DNA from: Paenibacillus taihuensis
Lineage (GTDB): Bacteria; Bacillota; Bacilli; Paenibacillales; Paenibacillaceae
DNA: 64,000 nt
Reading direction: 5' to 3'
Assembly (NCBI RefSeq): GCF_003386535.1
Contig: NZ_QTTN01000019.1
Span: forward strand, 58,131 to 122,130
The notes under the pieces are model-generated. The model ran no database searches. It was not told where the DNA came from and was given only the letters and a program-made list of their open reading frames with translations. How positions within the stretch are numbered: the first letter of the stretch is position 1; every line of letters begins with the position of its first letter. This document shows positions 17,172 through 25,782 of the stretch, piece by piece. Both the position numbers and the translations under genes were made by a program.

Positions 17172-20100
17172 TTGTTCTTCAAAACATCCAAATCAATTGT
17201 CAGCATTATTCTTATTGCGGCATTGATCATCGGCTTTATTCCATACGATTCGAAGTCAGTCGCTTATGCAGCTGACAATCAAAATAACAAGCCTACGATC
17301 CAGACCATTGTGGACCGCTTTGGATCTAATGCGTCCTTTATTCAAAAGCAATTAGATAAAGGATATTCTTTGGATCAAATTTATGCGGTGTTCGTTAAGG
17401 CAAAGATAGATCAAGTTAGCTATGACACCGCTCTGGGAGACTTGTTTCCGAAAGAGATCAATAAATCACAAGAAGCGGCTTCGAAAGTGAATGACCACTT
17501 ACCTAAATCGGAAATCCGTAAGGCCATGGCGAAAGCTGGTGGCAAATCCAACGGGAATAAGAGCTATTCTGAATCAACCATGATGCAGAGTGCTGTTGCC
17601 GGTGAGGAACCTGAACCAGAAGCCCCGCCCGAATATGATAAGAACGCAATGAAACAAGCCCCATACGGGATCGGTTCGATAAATGAGTCTATTTCCAGTA
17701 TGTCTGGCAGCTTGTCACTAAATAGTGAAGATATAAGTTTGCCTGGACGAAATGGCCTCTCATTTGTATTAAAGAGAATCTACGATTCAAATGCAGCGCA
17801 GTTTTATGATATGGAACCCGGTGTATCGACTTCGGGCATCTATGGATACTTTGTTTCCTTTAATGCCATAAAGAAGCCCAAAACAACTCGTTATGATGTT
17901 AAATACAACGAGGTAAAATGGGTTCAAGAAGATTATAATGCGGATGGTGCACCGGATTATAATACCATGGTACTTGAAGAAAATAAGAAAACAGCTGGCT
18001 CCTACGCAACACAAGAGGAAGCGCAGCAGCATCTCAATATTTCTTACGGCACACCATCAGTTTCCAAAGAAGGAACTGGTTCTCTAACGAGTAAGACAAA
18101 CAGTTTTCCATCAACGATTTCCTATAATCAAGATGGTTATACCGGGACAATAAGTAAAGACGGACTTTCTACTGTAATTTCGGGATCGTATACGGCTGCT
18201 GATACTAAGACTCAATCAGGTACATGTCCGAACACATTACCCGGAAAGTATGATGCTCAGGGTCAGTGGTATGCAACAGGCAGTTATTCGAACACTTGCG
18301 CGGATTCCAAGCCATATGATGACGGCACTTATTCAGGTACGCTTTACAGAACGTCTACAGACCTAATAAAGGCCTGTGCGAATCCAGGCACTCCAGGTTA
18401 TGTCTGTACCAAAGAGTGGAGAGCTAATTACTCCGGGCAAGTTACCAAGCCGGCTGTAGATACTCGAATGTATCAACAAAATTACAAAGGCACCGTCTCG
18501 AAGGCGGGATCTGGGAACCAATCGTATGGCGCTTGGAGTGATTATGGTAATGGAACTAAGTGGAGATATGCATATCAGTATAACCCTCCGGCTTGGTATG
18601 AATCGGTTACGTATGAAGGATCGCCGGTAAGCTTCCAGGACAAGGTCGGCTATTTTACAGATTCGACAAGCGCAAATGATTTTAAGAATTCAGTCGCTAG
18701 TAACCCTGGAGCCCAATATAAATATGATGCCGGGTATAATTATTATTTCGGCAGCAGCCCAAGCCCTGTCGTAACAAATGAACAAATCGGCACTTCAACG
18801 ACCTACTATAACAACACGACCATGCCAGCGGATGAGAAGAAGTTCCCAATCGGAAAAGGGTGGTCGTGGGATATTCCATACGTCGAGGTTCAAGGTTCGG
18901 ATAAAACCGTTCATCTTGCCGGTGGTGGAAGTTATAAAGTGGAAGGTAGTAAGCTGAAAGGCTACGACTGGGAGGGTCTAAGTTTTGTAACTGATACTTC
19001 CGTCACGGTAGGAGGCGAAACATCCCAGTACGCGCTCGTTCCAGTCGATGGCACGTGGAAGCAGCATTTCTCGTCTGATGGACGACTCTTGCAGATTTCC
19101 GATGCTTACGACAATACAATTCAGTTCAGATATACCCAGAATGCGACTTACGGCCGAAAACTGCTTAGCCAGGTCAAGGATGCAATCGGTAATACGCTTG
19201 ATATTGCCTATTCCCAGACTGAGGTCACGATAACGAAAGGGCAACAGACGGTTAAATATACGAAGTCTACCTCGCAAGGCGTCGAGCTTCTGAATTCAGT
19301 AACGGATGCAAAGGACCGCATAACGACCTATTCATACGATCTGAAAGATGCCAAGTTTAATCTGATGTCGTATGATCCAAGCCGAGAAAAATCTAACCCG
19401 TATGCGCTTCTCACGCATGTCCAGCATCCAACAGGCGCGATGTCAGAGTACGTCTATGAAGAAAATCCGGTAAAACGGTTTATCGGTGCAAGTTCATTTA
19501 ACCAAGCTTATCGCGTTTTTTCGCGCAAGGATGACGTACAACTTAGTGATGGGTCGACAGCAACGTATAATCGGGAAACGATGAACTATTTCGGCAATGA
19601 TTTCGCTTCAACATATAACCAGGATTTTAATTTCCAAACATCGGTTAGTGACGGATTAACTGAAACGATATCTTATTTCAAGAAAGATTACATTGATACC
19701 GCTACAGGTGCGAAGTATTTTCTGGATAAAACAGATATGACGTCAGATGGTGAGGTTAAAACAACAGCAAATGCCTATGCCAAGAAAGTCGGAAGCAATA
19801 CCTATCCTGTTTCTGTACCGACGTCAACGACTCAAAGCGACAATCTGACGGCGGATACAGTGTCAACCAGTAGCCAGTACGACGACTACGGTAATATTGT
19901 GCAGTCTACGGATGCCAAAGGTAATACAATCGTGAACACATATGATACCGTTAAGCATTTACTGCAAACGACGCTTGTTCCGGTGGATACCGGAAAGTAT
20001 AATCATACGACCTATAACCGCAATGCGCAGGGCGATGTCACGCTAGTTGTCGTCAGGGAAAATGATGCCTCAGGCAACGTACTGCAGCAATCCGATTTCG

Positions 20101-22946
20101 GCAATATGGATTCACATGGGAACTTCAAATCGATTACCATAAAGAATGGCACGAAAAGCATCGTCACCAATATTGAGTACGATGCTGCTTATAATGGCGC
20201 GTATCCAACGAGCCAATCCATTACGGCAATGGATGCCGATCAGAATCCGCAGACCGTCACGACAAGAGCGGAGTATGACCTAGCCACAGGTCTAGTTAAC
20301 GCCAGGGTAGACGGGAAGAACAACCGTACTTCCTTTGTTTACGACAAGCTTGGACGTGCCAACAAAGTAACTTACCCAGGCGGATCAACGTTCAACATTG
20401 CTTACGATGACATTCAGAACACGATCACGACAACGAATGAGGTCGGAGCAAAAGCTAAGACAACTTGGAATGCCCTTGGACTCAAGATAGAAGAAGGACT
20501 GTTCGACAGCACAGGTTACAGAAAGAAGGCTAAATACGGCTACGATAGTAACGGTCGGATGAGCTGGAACGAAGACGCTGAAGGCAACCGAACTAATCAT
20601 CTATATGACGGTTGGGGCCGCGAGACCAAAGCGGTATTGCCAGACGGTTCTGAATCGAACACGGCCTATAATGACACATCCCGACAAGTCACAAGTACGG
20701 ATGCAGAAGGCTATTCCGTCATTCAAACCTACGATAAGTTGGGCATGCTCAGCAAGACGGAAGAAAGAGCGACGCAAAACAGCAACATCCAGCCTGTAGC
20801 AAGTTATGTGTACCATCCGGTCTTTGGCACGGTAGTCGAGCAGAAAGATGCAAAGCAGCAAACGACCAAATTTGCTTACGATGCCTTCGCACGGTTGAAA
20901 ACCGTTACTAATGCCAAGAATGAGATTACTAGCTACGATTACGATAGCGTGGGCAATCTGATCAAAACGACGAACCCGGATAATAAATTCAAAGAATCCG
21001 TATATGACGAAATGGGCCGCGTCATCCAAACCAAGGATGAGGAAGGTCGGATTGAGAAGTTGTACTATGATACCAACGGCAACGTTGTAAGGAAACTGGA
21101 TCGCAACGGTCAAACGATCATGTATGACTACGATGCGCGCAACAGGTTAAAATCTTATAGCAGCGACGAGGTATCGATCGGCTACGAGTATGATGATGCC
21201 GGCAAACGTCTCACGATGACGGATGTAATCGGAATGACATCATATCACTACGATCCGTTTACCGAGCAATTGAAAGAAACGATCTACCCAGATGGGCTCA
21301 AGGTATCCCTACAGTATGATGATGTGAGCGGCAACCGCAAGCAAATGACAGGGCCGTTCGGAAGCACAACTTATTATTCGTTTGACAATTTGAATCAATT
21401 GAAGACGGTTGGTACAGACCCGTTAAAAGCAGATGCATCCTATTCGTATTACCTGAACGGATTGCATGAGCAAACGGATGCATTGAATGGAATAAGCAGC
21501 CGAAACACATTCAATGGTATGCAGCTTGAAGGGCTGGACCATGTTCAAAACGATAAACAGATCAATCAATACACGTATCACTATGATGCGAACAAGAACA
21601 TTGACAATCGTATTCAGAAACAGCTAACGGAAGATGCCTCTTATGATACCAAGACCGACGATTTTACCTACGATGCTTTGAATCGTGCCGAGACTTCGAC
21701 GGAGTTTGCAGAGTCGTACAGCTATGATGCGCGCGGAAATCGTAAAGTGACCTCATCAGAGCAAAGCCTGGTTCCACCGACTGTCATGGAGAACAAATAC
21801 GATGACTTCAATCGTTTGACCGAAGTGAAAACGGAAGACAATACGACAGTACAATATCGTTATAATGGTGACGGCCTACTTGTAGATCGCATGCAAAACG
21901 GTGAGACCACGCGGTATTACTATGACGGCGACCAGATTATCGCCGAAGCGACAGTCGTAGATGGCGTTCCTCAACTGAAAGCAAACTACATTCGCGGCAA
22001 TCAGATGGAAGCAATCGAATACGCCGATGGAACCAAAGCATATCCACTATACAATGGACATGGCGATCTAGTTGAGCTAAGGGATCAACAGGGTAATGTG
22101 CTCAACAAATATCAATATGATATTTGGGGCAATATTCTGTCCCAGTCCGAAACGATTCACAATCCGTTCAAATACAGCGGTGAGTTGTATGACGATAAAA
22201 CCAAGCTGCAATATTTGCGTGCAAGATGGTATGATCCAAGTGTTGGTAGGTTTCTTAATGAGGATACTTATGAAGGACAAGTGGATAATCCTCTGAGTTT
22301 GAATCGGTATACGTATGTGCATAATAATCCGTTGACGAATGTTGATCCGACAGGACACTGGTGTACATCGGCAGATGGGAAATTCTCTCATGCTGGTGCA
22401 TGTGATGGTGGTGGCACTGGAAAGCATTATGAGGATTGGGGTGGTTCACATTATTCCGACGATAGTGAACACATCGGTCAGAAAGAAAAAGTAAACGGTA
22501 AACCTATTGGAAACCCAATGATGCGAGCAGATTTGGATATGACTCATCATGAAGAGTGTAGCGGTTGCGTGAGTGATCCACTGTCGTGGATGGATAGTAA
22601 AGGATTCCATATTCCACTTACTATATTGAGTATGGCAGACGGAGCTGGGGAAGTTGCTTTTACTGCTAAACAAGCGCCTAAAGCAATTGATTTGCTCGTT
22701 GACTTAATTAAGCAATCTAAACCATTAGGTAAAAAGGGTAATCAGCTATATAAAGAATTGGAGGATGGTTGGAAAATTATATTTAGAAAGGATGTTGGGG
22801 ACCATGCTCATCCAATTAGACCGGAATATCCCGACCCAGTCGACCACTTTAATATTGAAATTCAAAATGCATACGGTAATATTAAGTACAACCTTCACAT
22901 AATAGTGGATGAAGCTGGAAAAGTAATAAAAGCAATAACAAAGTAG
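17172..22946 (+). CDS. WapA-like RHS polymorphic toxin
   Basis: A 1924-residue secreted protein starting at TTG 17172, with AGGAG overlapping the previous stop. It has a signal peptide (IVSIILIAALIIGFIPY, cut near AYA-AD, residue 35) and a helical head (about residues 45-150). Next come an RHS entry region (GIGSINESISSMSGSLSLN, about 165-210) and many YD repeats (about 640-1690, such as RYNGDGLLVDRM and YYYDGDQIIAEA). The RHS core motif LRARWYDPSVGRFLNED...NPLTNVDPTGHW ends near 22362 and marks the normal end of the shell. The remaining ~195 residues are the variable toxin: a Cys/His-containing linker (residues ~1730-1800), a hydrophobic helix, and a small C-terminal domain with DVGDHAHPIRPEYPDPVDHF near the end. 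The toxin class is not recognised. It acts, by analogy with WapA, in contact-dependent competition. Confidence 0.88.
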   Translation: MFFKTSKSIVSIILIAALIIGFIPYDSKSVAYAADNQNNKPTIQTIVDRFGSNASFIQKQLDKGYSLDQIYAVFVKAKIDQVSYDTALGDLFPKEINKSQEAASKVNDHLPKSEIRKAMAKAGGKSNGNKSYSESTMMQSAVAGEEPEPEAPPEYDKNAMKQAPYGIGSINESISSMSGSLSLNSEDISLPGRNGLSFVLKRIYDSNAAQFYDMEPGVSTSGIYGYFVSFNAIKKPKTTRYDVKYNEVKWVQEDYNADGAPDYNTMVLEENKKTAGSYATQEEAQQHLNISYGTPSVSKEGTGSLTSKTNSFPSTISYNQDGYTGTISKDGLSTVISGSYTAADTKTQSGTCPNTLPGKYDAQGQWYATGSYSNTCADSKPYDDGTYSGTLYRTSTDLIKACANPGTPGYVCTKEWRANYSGQVTKPAVDTRMYQQNYKGTVSKAGSGNQSYGAWSDYGNGTKWRYAYQYNPPAWYESVTYEGSPVSFQDKVGYFTDSTSANDFKNSVASNPGAQYKYDAGYNYYFGSSPSPVVTNEQIGTSTTYYNNTTMPADEKKFPIGKGWSWDIPYVEVQGSDKTVHLAGGGSYKVEGSKLKGYDWEGLSFVTDTSVTVGGETSQYALVPVDGTWKQHFSSDGRLLQISDAYDNTIQFRYTQNATYGRKLLSQVKDAIGNTLDIAYSQTEVTITKGQQTVKYTKSTSQGVELLNSVTDAKDRITTYSYDLKDAKFNLMSYDPSREKSNPYALLTHVQHPTGAMSEYVYEENPVKRFIGASSFNQAYRVFSRKDDVQLSDGSTATYNRETMNYFGNDFASTYNQDFNFQTSVSDGLTETISYFKKDYIDTATGAKYFLDKTDMTSDGEVKTTANAYAKKVGSNTYPVSVPTSTTQSDNLTADTVSTSSQYDDYGNIVQSTDAKGNTIVNTYDTVKHLLQTTLVPVDTGKYNHTTYNRNAQGDVTLVVVRENDASGNVLQQSDFGNMDSHGNFKSITIKNGTKSIVTNIEYDAAYNGAYPTSQSITAMDADQNPQTVTTRAEYDLATGLVNARVDGKNNRTSFVYDKLGRANKVTYPGGSTFNIAYDDIQNTITTTNEVGAKAKTTWNALGLKIEEGLFDSTGYRKKAKYGYDSNGRMSWNEDAEGNRTNHLYDGWGRETKAVLPDGSESNTAYNDTSRQVTSTDAEGYSVIQTYDKLGMLSKTEERATQNSNIQPVASYVYHPVFGTVVEQKDAKQQTTKFAYDAFARLKTVTNAKNEITSYDYDSVGNLIKTTNPDNKFKESVYDEMGRVIQTKDEEGRIEKLYYDTNGNVVRKLDRNGQTIMYDYDARNRLKSYSSDEVSIGYEYDDAGKRLTMTDVIGMTSYHYDPFTEQLKETIYPDGLKVSLQYDDVSGNRKQMTGPFGSTTYYSFDNLNQLKTVGTDPLKADASYSYYLNGLHEQTDALNGISSRNTFNGMQLEGLDHVQNDKQINQYTYHYDANKNIDNRIQKQLTEDASYDTKTDDFTYDALNRAETSTEFAESYSYDARGNRKVTSSEQSLVPPTVMENKYDDFNRLTEVKTEDNTTVQYRYNGDGLLVDRMQNGETTRYYYDGDQIIAEATVVDGVPQLKANYIRGNQMEAIEYADGTKAYPLYNGHGDLVELRDQQGNVLNKYQYDIWGNILSQSETIHNPFKYSGELYDDKTKLQYLRARWYDPSVGRFLNEDTYEGQVDNPLSLNRYTYVHNNPLTNVDPTGHWCTSADGKFSHAGACDGGGTGKHYEDWGGSHYSDDSEHIGQKEKVNGKPIGNPMMRADLDMTHHEECSGCVSDPLSWMDSKGFHIPLTILSMADGAGEVAFTAKQAPKAIDLLVDLIKQSKPLGKKGNQLYKELEDGWKIIFRKDVGDHAHPIRPEYPDPVDHFNIEIQNAYGNIKYNLHIIVDEAGKVIKAITK

Positions 22947-22955
22947 GAGGAGCAT

Positions 22956-23273
22956 ATGAGCGAAAATCAAATAGTTATCAATTTGTCCGATGATAGTGGC
23001 TTACAGTTCCCTAATAAGGATAACGTCGGTCTGATTGAAGTATTAAATAAAGATCGAATAATGATTTCTTTAAGTAAGAACGCAATGATAGGACTAGGGT
23101 ATCATTTGATTAAACTAGCAAATAGAAATTATGAAAACGGCTATCATATCCATGTTGATGCCTGTGAAAGAGATTATCTCTCCCAAGTATTAGGGTTCTT
23201 TTCTCACCCAGATAGTGCTGAATTAATTATATGTTGTTCTGATTTTGATTCAATTAATTCTTATATAAAGTGA
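22956..23273 (+). CDS. Candidate immunity protein to the RHS toxin
   Basis: A 105-residue soluble, acidic protein starting at ATG 22956. Its Shine-Dalgarno TAGGAGG includes the stop codon of the toxin gene, so the two are tightly coupled. There is no signal peptide or membrane segment, so it should stay in the cytoplasm where an incoming toxin tip would act. Visible features are alternating strands (IVINLSDD, RIMISLSKNAM), a helix (GLGYHLIKLAN) and a conserved-looking HIHVDACERDYLSQV. Size, coding position and coupling are those of immunity genes behind polymorphic toxins; the sequence family itself is not recognised with certainty. The low GC matches the toxin tip rather than the RHS shell. 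Confidence 0.7.
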   Translation: MSENQIVINLSDDSGLQFPNKDNVGLIEVLNKDRIMISLSKNAMIGLGYHLIKLANRNYENGYHIHVDACERDYLSQVLGFFSHPDSAELIICCSDFDSINSYIK

Positions 23274-23280
23274 TAATGCA

Positions 23281-23340
23281 TTAAATTAAAATGAGCTGGC
23301 GTCGGTATTCAATCGGCGTCAGCTTGTTCAATTTTTGAAC
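23281..23340 (-). pseudogene. C-terminal scrap of an IS3-family transposase
   Basis: The minus strand reads VQKLNKLTPIEYRRQLILI and stops at 23281-23283. The 'KLNxLTPxEYR' tail is the usual C-terminus of IS150/IS3-type OrfB integrases. No other part of the IS is visible, so this is a relic directly behind the immunity gene. Confidence 0.6.
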
Positions 23341-23389
23341 AAATGAACTTGTATCTTTATATGGCGTCGCATAATGCCCGCTGCCTGAC

Positions 23390-23467
23390 AATATCTATCT
23401 TCATCCGTTGGACAAAGCGATGACAGAACGAGGCCATCGACTGACCCGTTACGCAGATGACTGTGCG
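23390..23467 (+). pseudogene. Fragment of a group II intron reverse transcriptase
   Basis: The plus strand reads NIYLHPLDKAMTERGHRLTRYADDC, which contains the RT active-site YADD and the flanking LHPLD...RGHRxxRYADD typical of group II intron maturases. Frames break on both sides, so only about 26 codons survive. The following bases to ~23665 contain no clear coding and end in a run of ten C (23670-23679). Confidence 0.65.
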
Positions 23468-23942
23468 CCACGAATACTTGGCGTGTAAGCACACCAAGCA
23501 ATCTGAACAAAAAATGAGGGAGAGCCCCTCGGAGCCGCTGCACAGGCGGAGGCTTAAAACCACCTTAAGCTGCTATGGTCAAAAGCCGTCGGTGGTGAGC
23601 ATTAAGGAAAAGGCAGAGCGAGACTCTGTCAGGTGGATGTTACGGACATCGCTTCACGAAATCTCAGATCCCCCCCCCCAACCGATTTCATGTGTTTTAT
23701 AAAATGTAGCCACGGTTATGTAAAAGTTACTTGCACAATAAAACAATCCGTGATGGGTACGGTCATGTATTTGATTGTATTCAAAAGAATGGGCGTAAAC
23801 ATCTAAATGGAGCTTGTTCTATTGAAATTTTTTTATATAGAAGCAGACGAAGAAAAAATCGAGCTATTAATACCTATTGATTAACTATCGAAAGTCAATA
23901 GACTCTCTTTATTATCTTACAAACGCATAATGACAGCACTTT

Positions 23943-23971
23943 ACCGCCTTATAATACGGGCGGTTTTTCTT
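23943..23971 (+). terminator. Isolated terminator-like hairpin
   Basis: ACCGCC (23943-23948) pairs with GGCGGT (23959-23964), followed by TTTTTCTTTT. No intact gene lies directly upstream, so it probably ended a gene that is now lost. Confidence 0.6.
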
Positions 23972-24073
23972 TTGGTTAAATATCAACACTATAATTTAAC
24001 ATAGCCTTTAGAATAATGATCTAATACTGTAGACAATCATTTGTCCTATGTTTGATTCTGTAAGAAAAATGTC

Positions 24074-24208
24074 CCACATAATGGTAAGTTCATTGGCTCC
24101 GTTAAAAGGGATGAAAAGCCATAATCTTAGGTTTCTACTGGTTACCTTATAACGTACGAACGAGAAAAAACTCCCCTTATAATACACAGATTATGTGGGG
24201 GCCCACAT
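24074..24208 (+). repeat. CCCACAT/ATGTGGG inverted repeats
   Basis: CCCACATAAT (24074-24083) is mirrored by ATTATGTGGG (24190-24199). The latter also forms a close palindrome with CCCACAT at 24202-24208 (ATGTGGG-GG-CCCACAT). This could be an operator set upstream of the cell-wall genes or the ends of a lost element. Confidence 0.35.
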
Positions 24209-24374
24209 TGATACTGTCAGGTGACAAGAATATTTTCTCATTATAGGTCAGAAATTCGCGGCTATTTTATTTGAATGGTGTCGAAAATTGTATTAATTCG
24301 AAATTGCATTGGATTTTCAGGACCCACAAACCCCCTACTATCTCCTCATTTTATAAAAAATGGAAATATAGTGA

Positions 24375-24403
24375 TTGACCTCACGATAAAGTAGGGCTAT
24401 CCT
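24375..24403 (+). promoter_or_regulatory. Sigma-A-type promoter of the peptidoglycan-binding gene
   Basis: TTGACC (24375-24380), a 17-base spacer and TATCCT (24398-24403) lie 62 bases before the GTG start at 24465. Confidence 0.55.
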
Positions 24404-24464
24404 TTTGGTGTGCCTCAAAATTGTAAGGAATATGTAAGAAAGTGAAGATGAGGAGGAGCAAATA

Positions 24465-24932
24465 GTGAAATCGAAAAAAAAATCAGTGGTAGCTTTGTCA
24501 TTAGCAGTTGCTGGGTCACTTATGGTTGCTGGTATAGCTGCAGCAGCTTATGCAACAAACTTTAATAGTTTCCCAACACTGCAGCAAGGTGCATCAGGAG
24601 GTTACGTAAGGGCTCTACAGGCGAATTTGTATGCGTTTGGCCAAGCTGCTACTGTTGGTACGATTGATGGAAGCTTTGGTTCAAGTACTAAAACGGCGGT
24701 ACAAAACTTCCAAACTGCGTATGGTTTAACTTCTGATGGCTCAATGGGGCCAGCATCTTGGAGTAAAATGTCTGCATACACAGTAGCAGAAACAACTTCA
24801 ACTTTCTGGTTAGATACACCAAGTAGCACAACATATTATGTCGATTACAATAACCCAACTACAAGTAGCCTTGTCGGTAAATTGAAGTATAAGAGCGATA
24901 ATACGATCGTTAACTCATTTACAGTTTATTAA
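24465..24932 (+). CDS. Secreted peptidoglycan-binding (PG_binding_1) protein
   Basis: A 155-residue exported protein starting at GTG 24465 with AGGAGGAG directly upstream. The signal peptide (KSKKKSVVALSLAVAGSLMVAGIAAAAYA) is cut near residue 30. A single PG_binding_1 domain follows (about residues 35-105): FPTLQQGASGGYVRALQANLYA ... GTIDGSFGSSTKTAVQNFQ ... LTSDGSMGPASW. The C-terminal ~45 residues (STTYYVDYNNPTTS) are a small beta-rich tail with no catalytic motif. It likely attaches to the wall as a sensor, scaffold or partner of the next gene, 14 bases downstream. No enzyme domain is present, which is unusual but known for small binding modules. Confidence 0.82.
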   Translation: MKSKKKSVVALSLAVAGSLMVAGIAAAAYATNFNSFPTLQQGASGGYVRALQANLYAFGQAATVGTIDGSFGSSTKTAVQNFQTAYGLTSDGSMGPASWSKMSAYTVAETTSTFWLDTPSSTTYYVDYNNPTTSSLVGKLKYKSDNTIVNSFTVY

Positions 24933-24946
24933 GGAGTGCATAAAAA

Positions 24947-25558
24947 ATGGTGAAAAAAAAGATTAGTATCGGTTTATTTGCTCTCGCATTAGTTGGTGGT
25001 TATGGTTATCACACTTATGCCGCAACAAATGAAAATGACCAACAACAAACGCAAGTAACTAACATAGATTCATCTATCCCAGTGGCGAACCAAACAACTG
25101 TCGAAACTCCTCTCCTCCAAGGAACGCCAGATCCAGATGCAGTAAACATTTCAGAAGTTCCTGAGAACCAAATTTTTGTACCTCAGTCAGTTACAATTGG
25201 TAACGCTGGAAGATCTATTAATTCTACTTCTATTATGACAGAATCAGAAATTTATGCTCGCGAAACTGACATAGGTCTCTTATTGAGAACAACTTATACT
25301 ACACCAGAAAATGTTGAAATTACCTTTACTCAGGGGCCAGCGCTACTGGATGAAGAAGGTACTATAGAAAATTTAATAAGTAGGTATAATGGAGAAAATA
25401 TCAAACAGACTCAGATTAATGGTCACTCCGCAATTGTTGTAGACGGAACGGTTAGAAAAGTCGTGCATTTAATTACAAAAGACCACCTGTTCTCGGCTTC
25501 TTCATTAAACGGTACTGTGGATGATTTAATGAATGTAATCAATCAAGTACAAGAATGA
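24947..25558 (+). CDS. Secreted protein of unknown function
   Basis: A 203-residue exported protein in an operon with the peptidoglycan-binding gene (AAGGAG site, 14-base gap). The signal peptide KKKISIGLFALALVGGYGYHTYA is cut near residue 26. A Q/T/N/P-rich low-complexity linker (about residues 27-80) leads to a compact domain (about 95-203) with repeated beta-strands (GLLLRTTYTTPENVEITFTQG) and a helix end (TVDDLMNVINQVQE). The GHSAIVVDGTVRKVVHLI stretch resembles DUF4367-like extracytoplasmic domains, but I do not assign it. There is no catalytic motif. A role in wall sensing or wall-linked signalling together with its neighbour is only a possibility. Confidence 0.65.
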   Translation: MVKKKISIGLFALALVGGYGYHTYAATNENDQQQTQVTNIDSSIPVANQTTVETPLLQGTPDPDAVNISEVPENQIFVPQSVTIGNAGRSINSTSIMTESEIYARETDIGLLLRTTYTTPENVEITFTQGPALLDEEGTIENLISRYNGENIKQTQINGHSAIVVDGTVRKVVHLITKDHLFSASSLNGTVDDLMNVINQVQE

Positions 25559-25562
25559 ATAG

Positions 25563-25652
25563 AACAAACCTGACTTTAAGTTTGTTTATATTTAACAGAC
25601 CTATACAGTAGCACATCAACAGGATGCCAATCATCAATTGGCATCCTTTGTG
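25563..25652 (+). terminator. Two consecutive hairpins after the secreted-protein operon
   Basis: AACAAAC/GTTTGTT (25563-25586) is followed by TATATTT. A second, stronger stem AGGATGCCAAT (25621-25631) / ATTGGCATCCT (25637-25647) lies 35 bases on. Together they probably end transcription before the penicillin-binding-protein gene. Confidence 0.65.
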
Positions 25653-25782
25653 TCGCACATAGTGTCTTTTACTTAAGTATAGTCACCTAGGTCTAACAAT
25701 AGGAAAAATAGGAAGGAATCAGTTGGTGAATGGCGAATAAATATTATTACGAAACATCACCACGCATTGAAATAGGAATAAG

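Larger units (their letters stand above)
23680..24373. other. Long non-coding stretch in the island
   Basis: About 700 bases with no gene I can support. It holds a terminator-like hairpin (23943-23971) and a CCCACAT/ATGTGGG inverted-repeat cluster (24074-24208), and leads into the promoter of the peptidoglycan-binding gene. The sequence is AT-rich and looks like degenerate mobile DNA. Confidence 0.5.

Noticed and set aside
23457..23702. 81-codon plus-strand frame after the RT fragment
   Set aside because: It starts inside the YADD codons in a different frame, is very basic and low in hydrophobic residues, and runs through the ten-C tract. It looks like degenerate intron DNA.
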